Below, one piece after another: positions 1-10,814 of a stretch of DNA of 64,000 nucleotides. The stretch is taken from assembly GCA_016165875.1 (NCBI GenBank), contig JABBOT010000004.1, positions 1,302,001 to 1,366,000 on the forward strand. Direction: 5' to 3'. Below the pieces are notes generated by a model, which ran no database searches, was not told the DNA's origin, and saw only the letters and a program-made list of their open reading frames with translations. This stretch comes from Acanthopleura granulata (lineage: Eukaryota; Mollusca; Polyplacophora; Chitonida; Chitonidae). Every line of letters starts with the position of its first letter. Positions within the stretch are counted from its first letter, which is position 1. Both the position numbers and the translations under genes were made by a program.

Positions 1-303
1 CACTGTATAAGTAAAATGTTCTTGAGTAGAGCCTAAAACGCCAAACAAATATTAAAGTCAATAAATAACGATGGCGCAATAGATGCTCAAAACAAGGAAG
101 TGGTCTGCCTTAAAAAGGTAGTGGGTAAATATTGGGTACCTTACTCTAGTGTCTTCCGGTTACACCTTAGTGAGGCAGTTCAATACATCACATATCAAGA
201 CGAAGGATAATATGTTAACTCTCACATAATATCATCAACAAAAAACAATGATCTTAAAAACAAGACAAATCATCAAACTTTCTTGTACAAGGGGTGTGCT
301 TAC

Positions 304-444
304 GAAGATCACATTTGGTACCGAGCCAGCCGATATCGCACTCAGCATTTGGACAAAATCCCGTGATGTGGTGACACTGGACACCTCCTCTGCAATGACC
401 ACAATTCTGGGAACATTCCGGTCCGTAATGACCATTATCACAAG
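304..444 (-). CDS. EGF-gene exon C
   Basis: This 141-nt phase 1-1 exon carries eight cysteines in CDNGHYGPECSQNCGHC, then GFCPNAECDIGWLGTKCD. It looks like a compact EGF/laminin-EGF double module. The acceptor is atctatttgcag and the donor c|gtaagc. The next exon would lie to the left and was not recognised within the window. Confidence 0.75.
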
Positions 445-3400
445 CTGCAAATAGATAGCAAACAAAGAGTGCATACAGCATATACCCATATGGAAATATC
501 AAACAACAAGTGGTTTTTGGTTTAAACTGGGATACTGAGGTTCATCAAAATAAACAATTAATTCACAACTTGATTAATCTTGCTTATATATAAGTACTGT
601 ATACATAGAATCCACAGCATTCTCAATTCATAGCACAGCGTAACTGGCTTCAACTGGCTTTGACTTGCTAGGTAAGACCGAATGAAAAATTCTAAGAAGT
701 TGAAGCTTTCGTGAGCTTTGTTCGCTATAGCATGCCATGCTAAGCTGCTCTGCGTTTGCAGAAGTAAAGTTATCTTATGATTACAAGCCAAGAAAGCAAT
801 GGAATAATGAAATGTTGCAGTTCCGAAATGCAAGTATCTCTCACATAATGTAAGCTCCAGGTAAGCCGACTTTCCTTGAATCATTTTATGCACAAAGTGA
901 ATTTTAACTGGTCAGTCAAAAATAAAACAGCAGTAGATGTTCAGTTTTAGTTTTAAACAATCACACTGTAAATAATTCAAATTCCGTTACACTGCATAAA
1001 TGCAAAACACTATAGGGACATACAGGTAAGGTGATCTGTTACCGTTAAATGTACGCTTCACCACCAAAAGTAATTTCAGTAATGCACATTCAACTTTTTG
1101 GACGCATTTTAAAGGCCTACACTATGTTATTTTCAGTTCTCTGACAACAACTGAAATATCCAATTCTGGCATGTCGCAGTTGGCCGAATATCGTGTAACA
1201 CAACTGGAACAACACAACGTGTACGCTTCGACACTGAACTAGAAAACTGGGATCTTCAACTAGGTTTTAATACTTCAGGCACAGTATTATTACGAAAAAT
1301 ATAACAAAGGCCTCGTGTATCCTAACCGTCAGTCGGTGTACATACTTCAAGCTATAGGGTTATATATAGGCTTAACAGATTTTGCCATCTTAATCTCAGC
1401 TTCAAAGACAGTCAACAAAGACACAGTCCTAGCTTCTTTAAAATCCTTAATCAACCTCCTTTAGTTCTGCCCAAACCACAGTGCATAGGTTTTGAAGACC
1501 AACACTGCTGATTTTTATAAAAAAAATTAACAAATTTCGTAACCTTTGTCACTAACACAATCCCCATCTTTCGGGGGCGGGGTTTCGTGGCCAAGAGGCG
1601 GCGCAAGACCCAGGTGCGTCTCACCAATGCGGTCGCTGTGAGTTCAAGCCCAGCTGATGCTGATGCTGTTTTTCTCTCCGGTGGTAAGTGGGAAGGTCTG
1701 CCAGGAAGCTGCGGATGGTACTGGGTTTCCCACCGGTTGTGTCCGATGTCCTCCCACTATAATGCTGGCCGCGTCGTATAAGCGAAATCTTCTAGAGTAC
1801 GGCGTAAAACACCAATGAAATAAATAAATAAACAAATCGCTACCTGAGCATATCAAGTTGAGAAAATGTTTGATTTCTAATGTATTACTTTAATATGAAG
1901 GAACTGTTCCCGAATGTGGGTAAAAAATGGTCATTTAAGCAAATGTTCACAATGCACACCTAAAAGTCCGCTAGGAAACACACGCTCCCTTGATGAAAGC
2001 TGACTTAACTGCGCTGGATTCAGGTACTGTCAACGTCGATAAACTTTCTCTCGTCAGAACATTCGCAGTGGCGATTGACAGAATTAGAATTATGCTCAGA
2101 TAAAATTTATTTTGTCCACAATATCTCTGGACTATGAGGGTACCACACACCATACACCTTACTACTCACCCTTGTCACAGATGGAGCCATAAAACCCTGG
2201 TGCACAGCCTTTCGTGCACGTCTTCCAGTATTCGTCGCATGGCTCCCTCATCCAACATATACCACAGCGAACTAAAAACAAGATGAGTTATAACCCAAAG
2301 CCAGTGAGTTCATGCATGCGAATGTCTTTCAACCCTGCTTTTATGATTATGTAACAGACGAACTCAAACAGATGCACAGCGAGAAGGAGAATATCGATAC
2401 AAAACTATACAACATGAGAGTTTCATGATTAAATTGTCGAGATACAGGCAAATTACGAAACACGCAAATTATGGTAGAAGCAATATAACTTTAAGGATAC
2501 ATGTATATACCGAATCAACGGCAATCTTAATAGATATTCTGATCGCGATTCATGACAAAGGCTGGGGAAATCATACGAATATACACTGTCCATAAACAAA
2601 TTCGCTAGCGCTTTTTTCAAGTGTAACTAGTTTTTTCTTGCACGTGTACATCATCAGCACTGCTACATCATACACTTGGGTACTGGACTATGAAAGCTGG
2701 TATTTATTGAGATTTTACTTGCAGCTGTGTTTATATACACTCAGAAGGTGGTGTCAGACTCCATATCAACACTATAACCGACGCTGTTAAAAATTACATG
2801 CTGTACCTAACTTTGCACAACGCACTGTTTCACACCTGGAAATTTGTCGAAATCTTCAATGATTTCATTTTTATTCTGTTATAATCAGATCAGTATTTTT
2901 CAAGGCATAACTTATTTTAGTGAATTATATTGTGTACATCTGTGAAACAAATTAGGTGCATCAAAAGTTGTATTAAGTATAGGTCTCCGTTGGCTGTTGG
3001 TGTCAGTTTTTGAAGTCATATTTTCAGTAGATTGAAGCTTGGCAGGGAGTATTTAGCCGACGTGGTGCTCTTCCACGGCTTACGTGCATGCAAGTATGTT
3101 CTTAATTAATATTTGGGTATGTCTTTCTAAATAGATACAGCAATTAACAATTAAGGTTTAAAGGAAGGACACGGATCACCACCATGATTACTGTGCATGC
3201 TGCAGCCTGCAACGGGACGTTTTACAGGTAAGTGTCAGTAACACACAGTTTATATTAGACACGAGACCAAATTCACATTATTGCTCCGACAACATGCAAA
3301 TACTTTTTGTGGTCATGCACTTGAAAATTAAAAACCCTTAGATTCCCACTGCAGTTGCAAGAGATGTTAATTAGAACGATACAACGTGACCATTGTTGTG

Positions 3401-3609
3401 CTCTCAGGAGGACAATGATTTATTTATTTATTTGTACTCAAGAATATTTCAATTATACGACGGTGGCCAACATTACGGTGGGAGGAAAGCAGGCAGAGCC
3501 CGTCGGAAACCCACGGCCATCCGCCGGTTGCTGGCGGATTGACAATGAAGGTTACTTACTGTTGCAGTTATTCCCTGACCATCCATCTTGACATCCAGTC
3601 GACTGGCCA
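304..3609 (-). CDS. Partial multi-EGF-like protein gene (three exons, continues off left edge)
   Basis: Three minus-strand exons join in one open frame: 3609-3560, 2271-2170 and 444-304. Each has a good acceptor (ctttcag, tttttag, ttgcag) and donor (gtaagt, gtgagt, gtaagc), and all the joins are phase 1. The product is cysteine-rich, with EGF signatures GCQDGWSGNNCN, GCAPGFYGSICD and NGHYGPECSQNC, the last followed by GWLGTKCD. This spacing resembles the compact EGF/laminin-EGF repeats of MEGF10/PEAR1/SREC-type receptors, which are extracellular and often bind cells or debris. That assignment is by resemblance only. No signal peptide, start codon, membrane segment or stop was found: the first recognised exon begins in phase 2, so at least one upstream exon is missing, and the 3' end lies beyond base 1. 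Other secreted EGF-repeat proteins are equally possible. Confidence 0.72.
1572..1834 (+). repeat. tRNA-derived SINE, family 1, near full length
   Basis: A box TGGCCAAGAGG is at 1588-1598 and B box-like GAGTTCAAGCCC at 1640-1651. The conserved body (GGAAGGTCTGCCAG, then CTCCCACTATAATGCTGGCC) leads to a gtaaaacaccaatgaaataaataaat tail end. It sits inside an intron of the EGF gene, opposite to the gene. Confidence 0.85.
2170..2271 (-). CDS. EGF-gene exon B
   Basis: This 102-nt phase 1-1 exon has six cysteines and the EGF tail CAPGFYGSICDK. The acceptor is gtttttag and the donor g|gtgagt. A phase 1-1 exon that is a multiple of three is typical of shuffled EGF modules. Confidence 0.72.
3418..3543 (-). 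repeat. SINE family 1, 3' fragment
   Basis: Reverse-orientation tail and body: a TTTATTTATT start, tactcaagaatatttcaa, ggtgggaggaaagcaggc and gccatccgccggttgctgg. The tRNA-like head is missing. It lies about 15 bases from EGF exon A. Confidence 0.8.
3560..3609 (-). CDS. EGF-gene exon A (first recognised)
   Basis: This 50-nt exon encodes GQSTGCQDGWSGNNCN, the last half of an EGF module (C-x-D-G-W-x-G-x-x-C). The acceptor is cttcctttcag and the donor gtaagt. It starts in phase 2 and ends in phase 1, so it joins exon B without breaking the frame. Confidence 0.65.
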
Positions 3610-5249
3610 CTGAAAGGAAGAACAACTATTATCATACGACAGAGCGTTGAAAATGGAATGTCTGTGAAAGTGTGAATGTTTTATACAACTGAACTTCATG
3701 ATCAACCCCGTTATACACGTCCCGCAATTACGAGGCTGCGTGCCTTGTGACACTTTATGATGATCACAGGTCTCAGTGTATGACCAATACGTGCGTTTCT
3801 CGATGTCAAAGTCATGTAATCAGCTAGCGATGTCTACAAACCATATTTTTTCAAAATCTGGTTTAGACAGTCACGGCATGTAGGCGTAGCAATACATGAG
3901 TTAAAAACATACTGAGATTTAAGGATACCAGAAACCCCTCAGGAGTGCAAGTTGGTAGGCCTATATATTTTTTCTTCAAAGTTTTAATTTTTCATTTTCT
4001 CCGTATTAAAGCTTAAAGATTAAAGCCAAATTCAGCTAGTAACTTCTTGGGAACCAAGGCAGTCGTCTGCTTTGGTTTTCACTGAAACTGATTAACTGAC
4101 TGATGGAGTGGGACAGTGGAGAGGTTACCTGCTCCTAAATGCCTTTTTCATACGACTGCTAAATTCATCTGCTAAATGGTTATTTCAGCCTCACATTATT
4201 GCTTGGGCAGATCTCTGCCCATGCCAGTTAGCTTTTTCGAGTAGTGCATCTGTAAGCATGAGCAGAACGGGGCACTTGAGGGATGAACAAAAGCAAATGG
4301 CATTTATGCCTCCATACAACATCATAGACTTTGACAAAAGCCCAGTATTCAGATCAGTTCAGAACTTTAGGTGTATTTTCCTACGTCTTCGGCTTAAAGC
4401 TATATGCTCCAGGCCACGTAAAGTCTCAGGTAAGGCAATGACTCGCATAAAATTCACAAAAATTGCCGAATTGTGTGAGAGCTAAGGGTTAAAATGCTTT
4501 AACCTAACTAAGTAGGTTCCCGAGTCATGTGCACCCGAAACAAGTTACCTGCTCGTACACGTTAACAAATGCTAACAGCCTTAACCACCCCACTAGGGAA
4601 CCATCGGAGACAGGGGTTATAAATGCATTACAATGTCCGGCTTTGCTCAGAAATATTAAGATTAAAGGCCAATTTACGCTTTCATGCAGCATTATGATTT
4701 TTTAAAATTTTAACATAATTAGGTTGATTTCTTCACTTTTAGACTGTCGGCCGGACTGTTCGTTCTTAAAATTAATTTCCAAACAAATTAATGACGTCAC
4801 ACAAGCGACCCTCAAGTTATTTTGTTGCTTTCCTCATCTTGGTTTTGAGAATCGCATGGTGAAATACATGTAGGCCTACTTTGAAATTCATTCCCCTTCT
4901 GTTTTCTGACATGATTTGAAATTTTGCACACGTTCAGCCGAACATTTGCTAAAATAATAGTCCCAATGATGTTTTAACAGTTTAAACATTTTAGTAAATG
5001 GATACCTAAGATTCAGAAACTATTTCCTGGAGATCACCGTCAAGTTTCTTCTCTAGGCGGCCCCTGTGCCTTCCTCGGCCCCTGAATCCTCGGAATTTTG
5101 AGCTGCTATAGTAGTTTCACCTTATCTGACACAACCTTGACCCTCACACGCTCGAAATTACTTAGGTCACGCGGCCCCCAGACGGTCGCCTGAACCGCCT
5201 GGGAGAGCCTGAACCGGTGAATCATTTGGCCAGAGCCGCCCCCTGTCGT

Positions 5250-5346
5250 AATTTATTTATTTGATTGGTATCTTACGCCGCACTCAAGAATATTTCACAT
5301 TCAGGTACAGCATACGACGGCTGCCAGCATTAGCCTATGGCGGAAA
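5250..5346 (-). repeat. SINE family 1, short 3' fragment
   Basis: Contains ttatttgattggtatcttac, gccgcactcaagaatatttc and a tacgacggctgccagcatta block with an internal insertion. The rest of the element is absent. Confidence 0.75.
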
Positions 5347-6239
5347 GAATCGGGGTAGAATTCGGGGAAAACCGGGAAAAGTTTTGCCTAATTTACAACA
5401 TTGGTCGTTTCAGTCTGATTCTTAACCGCCATATTTGGAGACAAGGAAATGCTTTTTTTTTAAATAACTAATTCTACATCAGTAAGAAATTTCAGAAATC
5501 GGTTGTAACGGAGCAGTGCAAGGAGTTCAATGCGAACCAGCTTCTGATGGTCACATGCTAAATGCTAGAACATTTCAACAGCAACAACTGACCGACCTAC
5601 CTACATGTAGCAAGTGCAAAAATAGAAATGGTGAGGACACATCTTCTATGCAATTGTTTCATTTCACAAGTTAAAAGCAATAACCGCCGAACTGCGAACC
5701 AAAACTATTATCGTCGAGAACTTTGTTTAGAGAGCGCTGTCCAAGGGACACAACCCCACACAGCATCCCTCCCTCGACTTAAAGTTGCTGCCCTTTGCAG
5801 GCTGTATATTGGCCCTCAATATAATCCTAACGGTTAGAGACAGCATAATCAAAGGCGTTTAGGACCAGACTGGCCCGGCCAGGACCAGACGTATGCAACA
5901 AAAAAAGGGTTCATAACGTTTTGTATTTTTTTGTCCTTTCCATACATTTGCACACGGGTGAAAGCATTTTTGTCAAACTTCTCAAGTAGCGCAAGACACG
6001 AAATTCAGGATGGTTTCCTATCGCCACATCACAGCTTTCGTGTGGTACATTTTTTTAGCCACACGCGTGGTAAACTATTTGTCATGATTTGATTTATACA
6101 TATATAAAGCTTAACAAACATCGTTAATTAACCTTATCATTGGTGTATACTCCGTTGTGGATTTATTGGCCACTCAACTAACTTGAATCCCATACATACA
6201 CGTACGCAACTGAATGTAGGCTTACGGGAGGAAGATCCG

Positions 6240-6550
6240 ACTGCATTTAGCAATACTTTCATGATTCGAATATCGTGCTATAGCAAATTTCGAATAACAT
6301 GCTAGCATTGCAATATAGAAGTTACCACGCTATTCTTTCTCTTATTCTGTAACTCATCATCCAAATACTGATGAACGTGCGAACACTTTTTTCGTTATTC
6401 GGGCCCTGAATTTAGCAGGATATTCGTCATCCAATCTGCACGTCCACTTCACTAGAGACCCATTAATTTTTGTCCATAGGTGGCGGCTTTTACGGACAGG
6501 TAGGCCTAGTCGACGTTTCACCAATAATCGTATGAGCCGGTACAAAGTGG
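6240..6550. repeat. Degenerate ATTCG/CGAAT palindromic repeat relative
   Basis: Contains gattcgaatatcgtgctata, ttcgaataacatgctagc and cttttttcgttattcggg. These are the same words that build the dense array at 33.1-33.9 kb. It looks like a decayed or short copy of that element. Confidence 0.5.
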
Positions 6551-7539
6551 GAGGGATTTAAGATCATCGCTTTAGAGTAGGCCTATGAATATAGTTCTCA
6601 ACGCAGTGGTTGGGTATATCCATTAAAACCGCTGCCGATTCAGGATATATATAATTTTATCTGGGACTATCATATGATAATAACCGGTTTTATGTAAGTG
6701 TAACAACCATAGTTTGAAAGCCTGTGCAATAAAACAATCACTGGTTGGTCAACAATAAATGGACATTCAAACACATTATTTGACTTCTGCAGATTTCAAA
6801 CCAAATCAGACTTTTATTTCATCTATATTAGATTCTATATATTTATTTATCTGATTGATTTCATATGACGGCGGCACATTATAGTTGGAGTTATAACACA
6901 ATAATTCCTCCCAGGTGAAGACATCAAATGAGTTGACTTAAACACCAGTTGACTACATGAATGTATATAAATCAAATCAGACCAGACGTTCTGAACACCA
7001 TAGAACCAATAAACTCACTTGGAAGCCAAATCTGGAAATTTATCTGCTAACAAAGTCAGTCCTATCCTGAACATGAATGTCAATGCTTCACTTACTCAAG
7101 ATTCATACATGTAGGTACAGGACTAAACAAATAGATTCTGTGAGTCCTATTTAAATACACCCCCACCCCTCGCTCCATCCTGTCACACAGGGGCCAAGTG
7201 TAATGATACATCCAATTTGATGGTTTGTGGTCAGTGAGTAAAATGATATTGTCAAAGCATTACATAAAGATCGTCTGTAACTGGAAACTATTGGACTGCC
7301 ACCGAGTTGATGTACAACATATACAATAAATCAAGTTTTCCCTGAAATGTTTGGAATGCCTAAGAAAATTTTCAGCCTGAAAGCTGAATACTGCAGACTT
7401 CTGATGTTTTGCTTTTTTTTAACAGACAGACTTTAAAAAAAGTAAGACAACACTCTAAAAAGTAGGAAAAGTAGGACAAAACCTGAAAATATAAGAAAAG
7501 TAGGACTGGTGGGAGGCCTGCTTAAAGGTGAGGGTCAAG

Positions 7540-7826
7540 GTGCTGCCTGCTGTCCGGGTGCCACCTGCTGTCCGGGTGCCACCTGCTGTCTGGGTCCCGC
7601 CTTCTGTCCAGATGCCACCTTTGCTTTGAGTGCCAACTGCTGTCCTGGTGCTGCCTGTGGTCCATATGCTGTCTGCAGTCTACGTCGAACCCGTGACCCA
7701 TGTCCCGCCTGTGGTCTTGTGCTGCCTGCAGTCCGGGTGCCACCTGCAGTCCACGTGGCACCCGCAGTCCATGTGCCATCTGTGGTCCAGGTGCCGTCCG
7801 CGGTCCAGGTGCCACCTCCAGCCTGG
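7540..7826. repeat. 18-bp GC-rich minisatellite, about 16 units
   Basis: The consensus unit is GTGCCACCTGCTGTCCGG. Sixteen tandem units can be laid out from 7540, all 18 bp except one 17-bp unit at 7702. Units 1-3 are nearly identical and later ones diverge. Because 18 is a multiple of three, several frames stay open on both strands, but codon content is simply the repeat and no start, splice or domain supports coding. Confidence 0.9.
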
Positions 7827-8058
7827 GCCTTGGAAACTTTTGAATCACATGACAATGTGTATGAAGATCTACATGAAAACACATGTGATACTACAAAATT
7901 TAAACATTTTTAGACCAAAGTAGAACATACTCCCCACTTTAATGCCTCCCCACCCCTCCAATGCCCACCCATCACACATTCTACTACCATGATATGATCT
8001 TCAAGAAATCAATATTAAAAAAAAAATGATGCCTCTAAAAAAACTTGCAACTGAGACT

Positions 8059-8622
8059 TCACCCTGAAGAATCTAGCTGAGTTTTCAGATGTTTAACTGG
8101 TGACACAGTGTCAGCGCTGCTGCGAGCCTTAGATACAAGACAACTGCTTTCCTTTAATTCCATGTTTAGCAGTGTCCTGAAAAGATGACAGCCACTGTAG
8201 ACAACCTCTATGGGATCTCCACATCGGACAAAACCTAGCTTACTGAAAAAGCCCTCAGCTCTCTGGGCACTTTGAACATGTATTGCTCGAGCCGGCAAGT
8301 GTGATGCCATCTTGTGTACAGCTTGTTCCATTAACTTGGATCCAACACCATTCCCTTGGTAATCTGATTTGACAAATAAAAATGTCACATGATGAAAAAA
8401 ATCTGACAGGAATATTTGTTCGTCTTCTTTGTCATTAAGCGAGTGCGCCAGTTTGAAGGTAATACCTCCTACTGTTGTTATCTTGCCTTTCATATAATCA
8501 TATGCCATGATAATGCAATTCTCTTCTGGGATATCGAAGATTTCTCCACTTGTTTCTCTTGCTAATTGTCGAAACTTGTGTCTTGTCTTATTGTTCCGAA
8601 GTTCTTCCACAATCTCGAACAT
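8059..8622 (-). CDS. GNAT-family N-acetyltransferase
   Basis: One open frame of 187 codons starts at the ATG at 8622; an upstream in-frame TTG at 8628 is not a likely start. It has a GNAT fold signature: the beta4 strand VTFLFV, then acetyl-CoA pyrophosphate-binding motif A (Q/R-x-x-G-x-G/A) seen as QGNGVG at residues 89-94. The C-terminal motif FFSKLGF follows near residues 125-131. Such enzymes move acetyl from acetyl-CoA to an amine; the substrate cannot be read from the sequence. A splice acceptor-like ttattgacag ends six bases upstream of the ATG, so a 5' UTR intron or an upstream coding exon is possible. The neighbour MAPK15 is divergent, 2.1 kb away. The length is normal for a single-domain GNAT and no disruption is seen. 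Confidence 0.85.
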   Translation of the reverse strand: MFEIVEELRNNKTRHKFRQLARETSGEIFDIPEENCIIMAYDYMKGKITTVGGITFKLAHSLNDKEDEQIFLSDFFHHVTFLFVKSDYQGNGVGSKLMEQAVHKMASHLPARAIHVQSAQRAEGFFSKLGFVRCGDPIEVVYSGCHLFRTLLNMELKESSCLVSKARSSADTVSPVKHLKTQLDSSG

Positions 8623-9692
8623 GATCAACCTGTCAATAACACAAAGATCATATTATACCCAAAATACTTTTATAACTATATTTAAAGCCAGGTGGGTGGG
8701 TGGGTGTTGCGGATATGAGCTACTTGTGCAATTGAAAACAATTTCAACTAATAAAGAATTAAAGCAGAAATTTTTATATCATTGGTGTTTGGCACTGTAC
8801 TAAAGAATTTTTGATGTCTATGATGGCAGTTAGAATTATGGTAGGAGCAAACCCTGGATAACTGCAAACAACTGACATGTCAATGTCCAGACAGTGTCCA
8901 TTATGTAAAGTACCTGAATGGCTTCCAAAGGGATGCCACTCTGGGTGCCAGTGCTCACAGTCATTTTCATGTCTGGCCTTGTACCATACTACAGTGAATC
9001 ATCCTTAATCAAAATGTATACATAGATGATGGACAGCTGTCTTTTTCAATCTTAGAGGCAAGCATGCAGTGGTTGCTACAGCCGATCAATATTAAAATGA
9101 CACACTGAAGAGGCCCATCCAGCTGATGTATACATGCCCAACAGGAATCCTTTCATCCTCCCATACGTAAAAACTACCATCATTGTAGGCCTATCCAGAT
9201 GTTAAAACGACACTCTTAAATTTTATACACCTCAACAACCTGTCCATTTAACATGTGGATTAATCAGAATGTACAGATCATATACTAATTAAATCCTTGA
9301 ACTAGATCTTCTTTCTAATTTTCTATTTCAACATCCGCATTATGACATAAAACCAGTCTTCTGTATCCTAACCTACCCTGTTGTGTTCACATTTTTGGAC
9401 ATTTCTGAAAAATAGGCCAATTAGTCTTTTCAAATTAATCATTCAAAGATAAATGTTTCTGTCAGTAAGTTACTTGATTTAGCTGCACTGCAGTATACAC
9501 TGAGACACTTTCCCAAAACACAGATGGAGTGTCCCAGATGCAAACATGATCATGAGGATGCCTACATACGATGAGGAGAGCGGGGTCACTTGTGGGGGTG
9601 GGGTAGAGTTGAAATGTGTTGAAATAGTTATTTACACCTCATTTCAGTATGTATGAGAAACAAAGATCTGCACGATTTTGTCCATCGTGGCG

Positions 9693-9911
9693 TTAACTGT
9701 GTATTGCTGTGTATATGTCCCTTTGAAGGGGACTGTTTCCAGTGTTACTGTAAAACAGAAGAGCTGTAAAAGAGCTACTACATGTCAGGTACGCCAATCC
9801 AATGGCAACCAAAATCAGCTTCCTTGAAATGTCCCACACGCCACGCACGATGTGCGATTCCTGGTATTCTCCACGTCGTGCACTTTTCGCATTTAATGCG
9901 CAGCCTACCAT
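9693..9911 (-). CDS. Small hypothetical ORF with one hydrophobic segment
   Basis: A 72-codon ORF begins at an ATG with G at -3 and G at +4. It has a charged start, a hydrophobic stretch LILVAIGLAYL near residues 33-43 and a hydrophobic FTALLFY. It lies between the divergent GNAT and MAPK15 genes in a locally CpG-containing stretch. No family is recognised. It could be a small membrane protein, a first exon of the GNAT gene, or chance. Confidence 0.2.
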   Translation of the reverse strand: MVGCALNAKSARRGEYQESHIVRGVWDISRKLILVAIGLAYLTCSSSFTALLFYSNTGNSPLQRDIYTAIHS

Positions 9912-10442
9912 TTCTAACGTTCAGAAAAGGCAATGTCCACGGCGCGGAGAACTCTTATGCATATGGGGTAAGTGATGGAATCGTTTCTCAAAGCCAAAAG
10001 CGTGTGGTGCACTGTTTCGAACGCCAGATTAACTCCATGATCAAACGAAGTTTTTCCTAATCCTGACGGCCAGTCCAGTTAAAGCCTTGCTTTCGAAACT
10101 GAAAGAATAAATAGCACGTGGACATACTGGACATGGTTTGCCATCATGGAGCTCGCGCACCTACGGTTCCCACAACACCATAATAAAGAAAATGGCCTAT
10201 CATTCGCAACACAAAATTTGAAAAATTGCAGCCCCTTGTTCCGCTCACTACCAATGCAGTATGATATCACTTTTCACAATTTCGCAAATGAACTCATGAC
10301 GAGCAACGACAAACCTACCTATATTATCTTTACGCTACAATTTACACAGTCCATGTCTCCCTGCTGCGGCTATTTCTCAAATTTATCCATCCTTGAGCTC
10401 GACCACAACCGAACAGTGGAGAATGGACTCGACGATCCCGCT

Positions 10443-10456
10443 ATTACCATGGAAAC
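10443..10456 (+). promoter_or_regulatory. RFX X-box-like site upstream of MAPK15
   Basis: ATTACCATGGAAAC fits the X-box consensus RYYNYYATRRNRAC at all 14 positions. It lies 293 bases before the MAPK15 start codon. RFX factors use such sites to switch on ciliary genes, and MAPK15 is a known ciliary/basal-body kinase. A match to this loose consensus can arise by chance. Confidence 0.4.
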
Positions 10457-10748
10457 TACTTCGTTTGGCCTGGTTTTTTTCTTCTGCCGCTTAACACACT
10501 GTGGAGTATTAATACGCATTGGACCACAATATGAATATTTCACTGCCAACCATGTACTTGGAGGAAATGGATAATTTGTAGTTTTTCAAACTAGAGTTTT
10601 GTGTAAACGTACAATAGCGTAAAATTCTGAGAGATATCAGAAAACCTACTGTGGTCAAGCACCGAACTACTTCATACGCGGAGACCGACGCACAGCATTC
10701 TTCCAACGGGACAGGCGTACTGAGACCTCAGTGTTTGTATCAGTAATC

Positions 10749-10814
10749 ATGAGTTCCGAAATTGAGGCCCACATTACCAAGAAATATGAGATTAAAAAGC
10801 GTCTGGGAAAAGGG
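10749..10814 (+). CDS. MAPK15: MAPK15 exon 1
   Basis: Encodes residues 1-22 up to the glycine-rich loop (RLGKG). It ends in phase 0 at donor gtaagt. An upstream in-frame stop and the lack of any other in-frame ATG fix the start. Confidence 0.93.

Larger units (their letters stand above)
3610..8058. other. Intergenic or intronic stretch with no gene recognised
   Basis: No exon with a recognisable domain was found. The stretch holds one SINE fragment (5250-5346), ATTCG-type palindromic motifs (6240-6550) and an 18-bp minisatellite (7540-7826). The missing 5' exons of the EGF gene may lie here or further right. Confidence 0.5.

Noticed and set aside
4108..4485. 125-codon plus ORF
   Set aside because: No motif, no repeat or splice support, and random-looking composition.
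7509..7923. Cys/Pro-rich and Gln/His-rich ORFs on both strands
   Set aside because: Products of the 18-bp minisatellite; no splice or domain support.
10146..10574. 142-codon plus ORF just upstream of MAPK15
   Set aside because: Good ATG context, but no recognisable domain, low-complexity-free but random-looking composition, and an overlapping minus ORF of similar quality. At best a uORF if the MAPK15 leader starts this far up.
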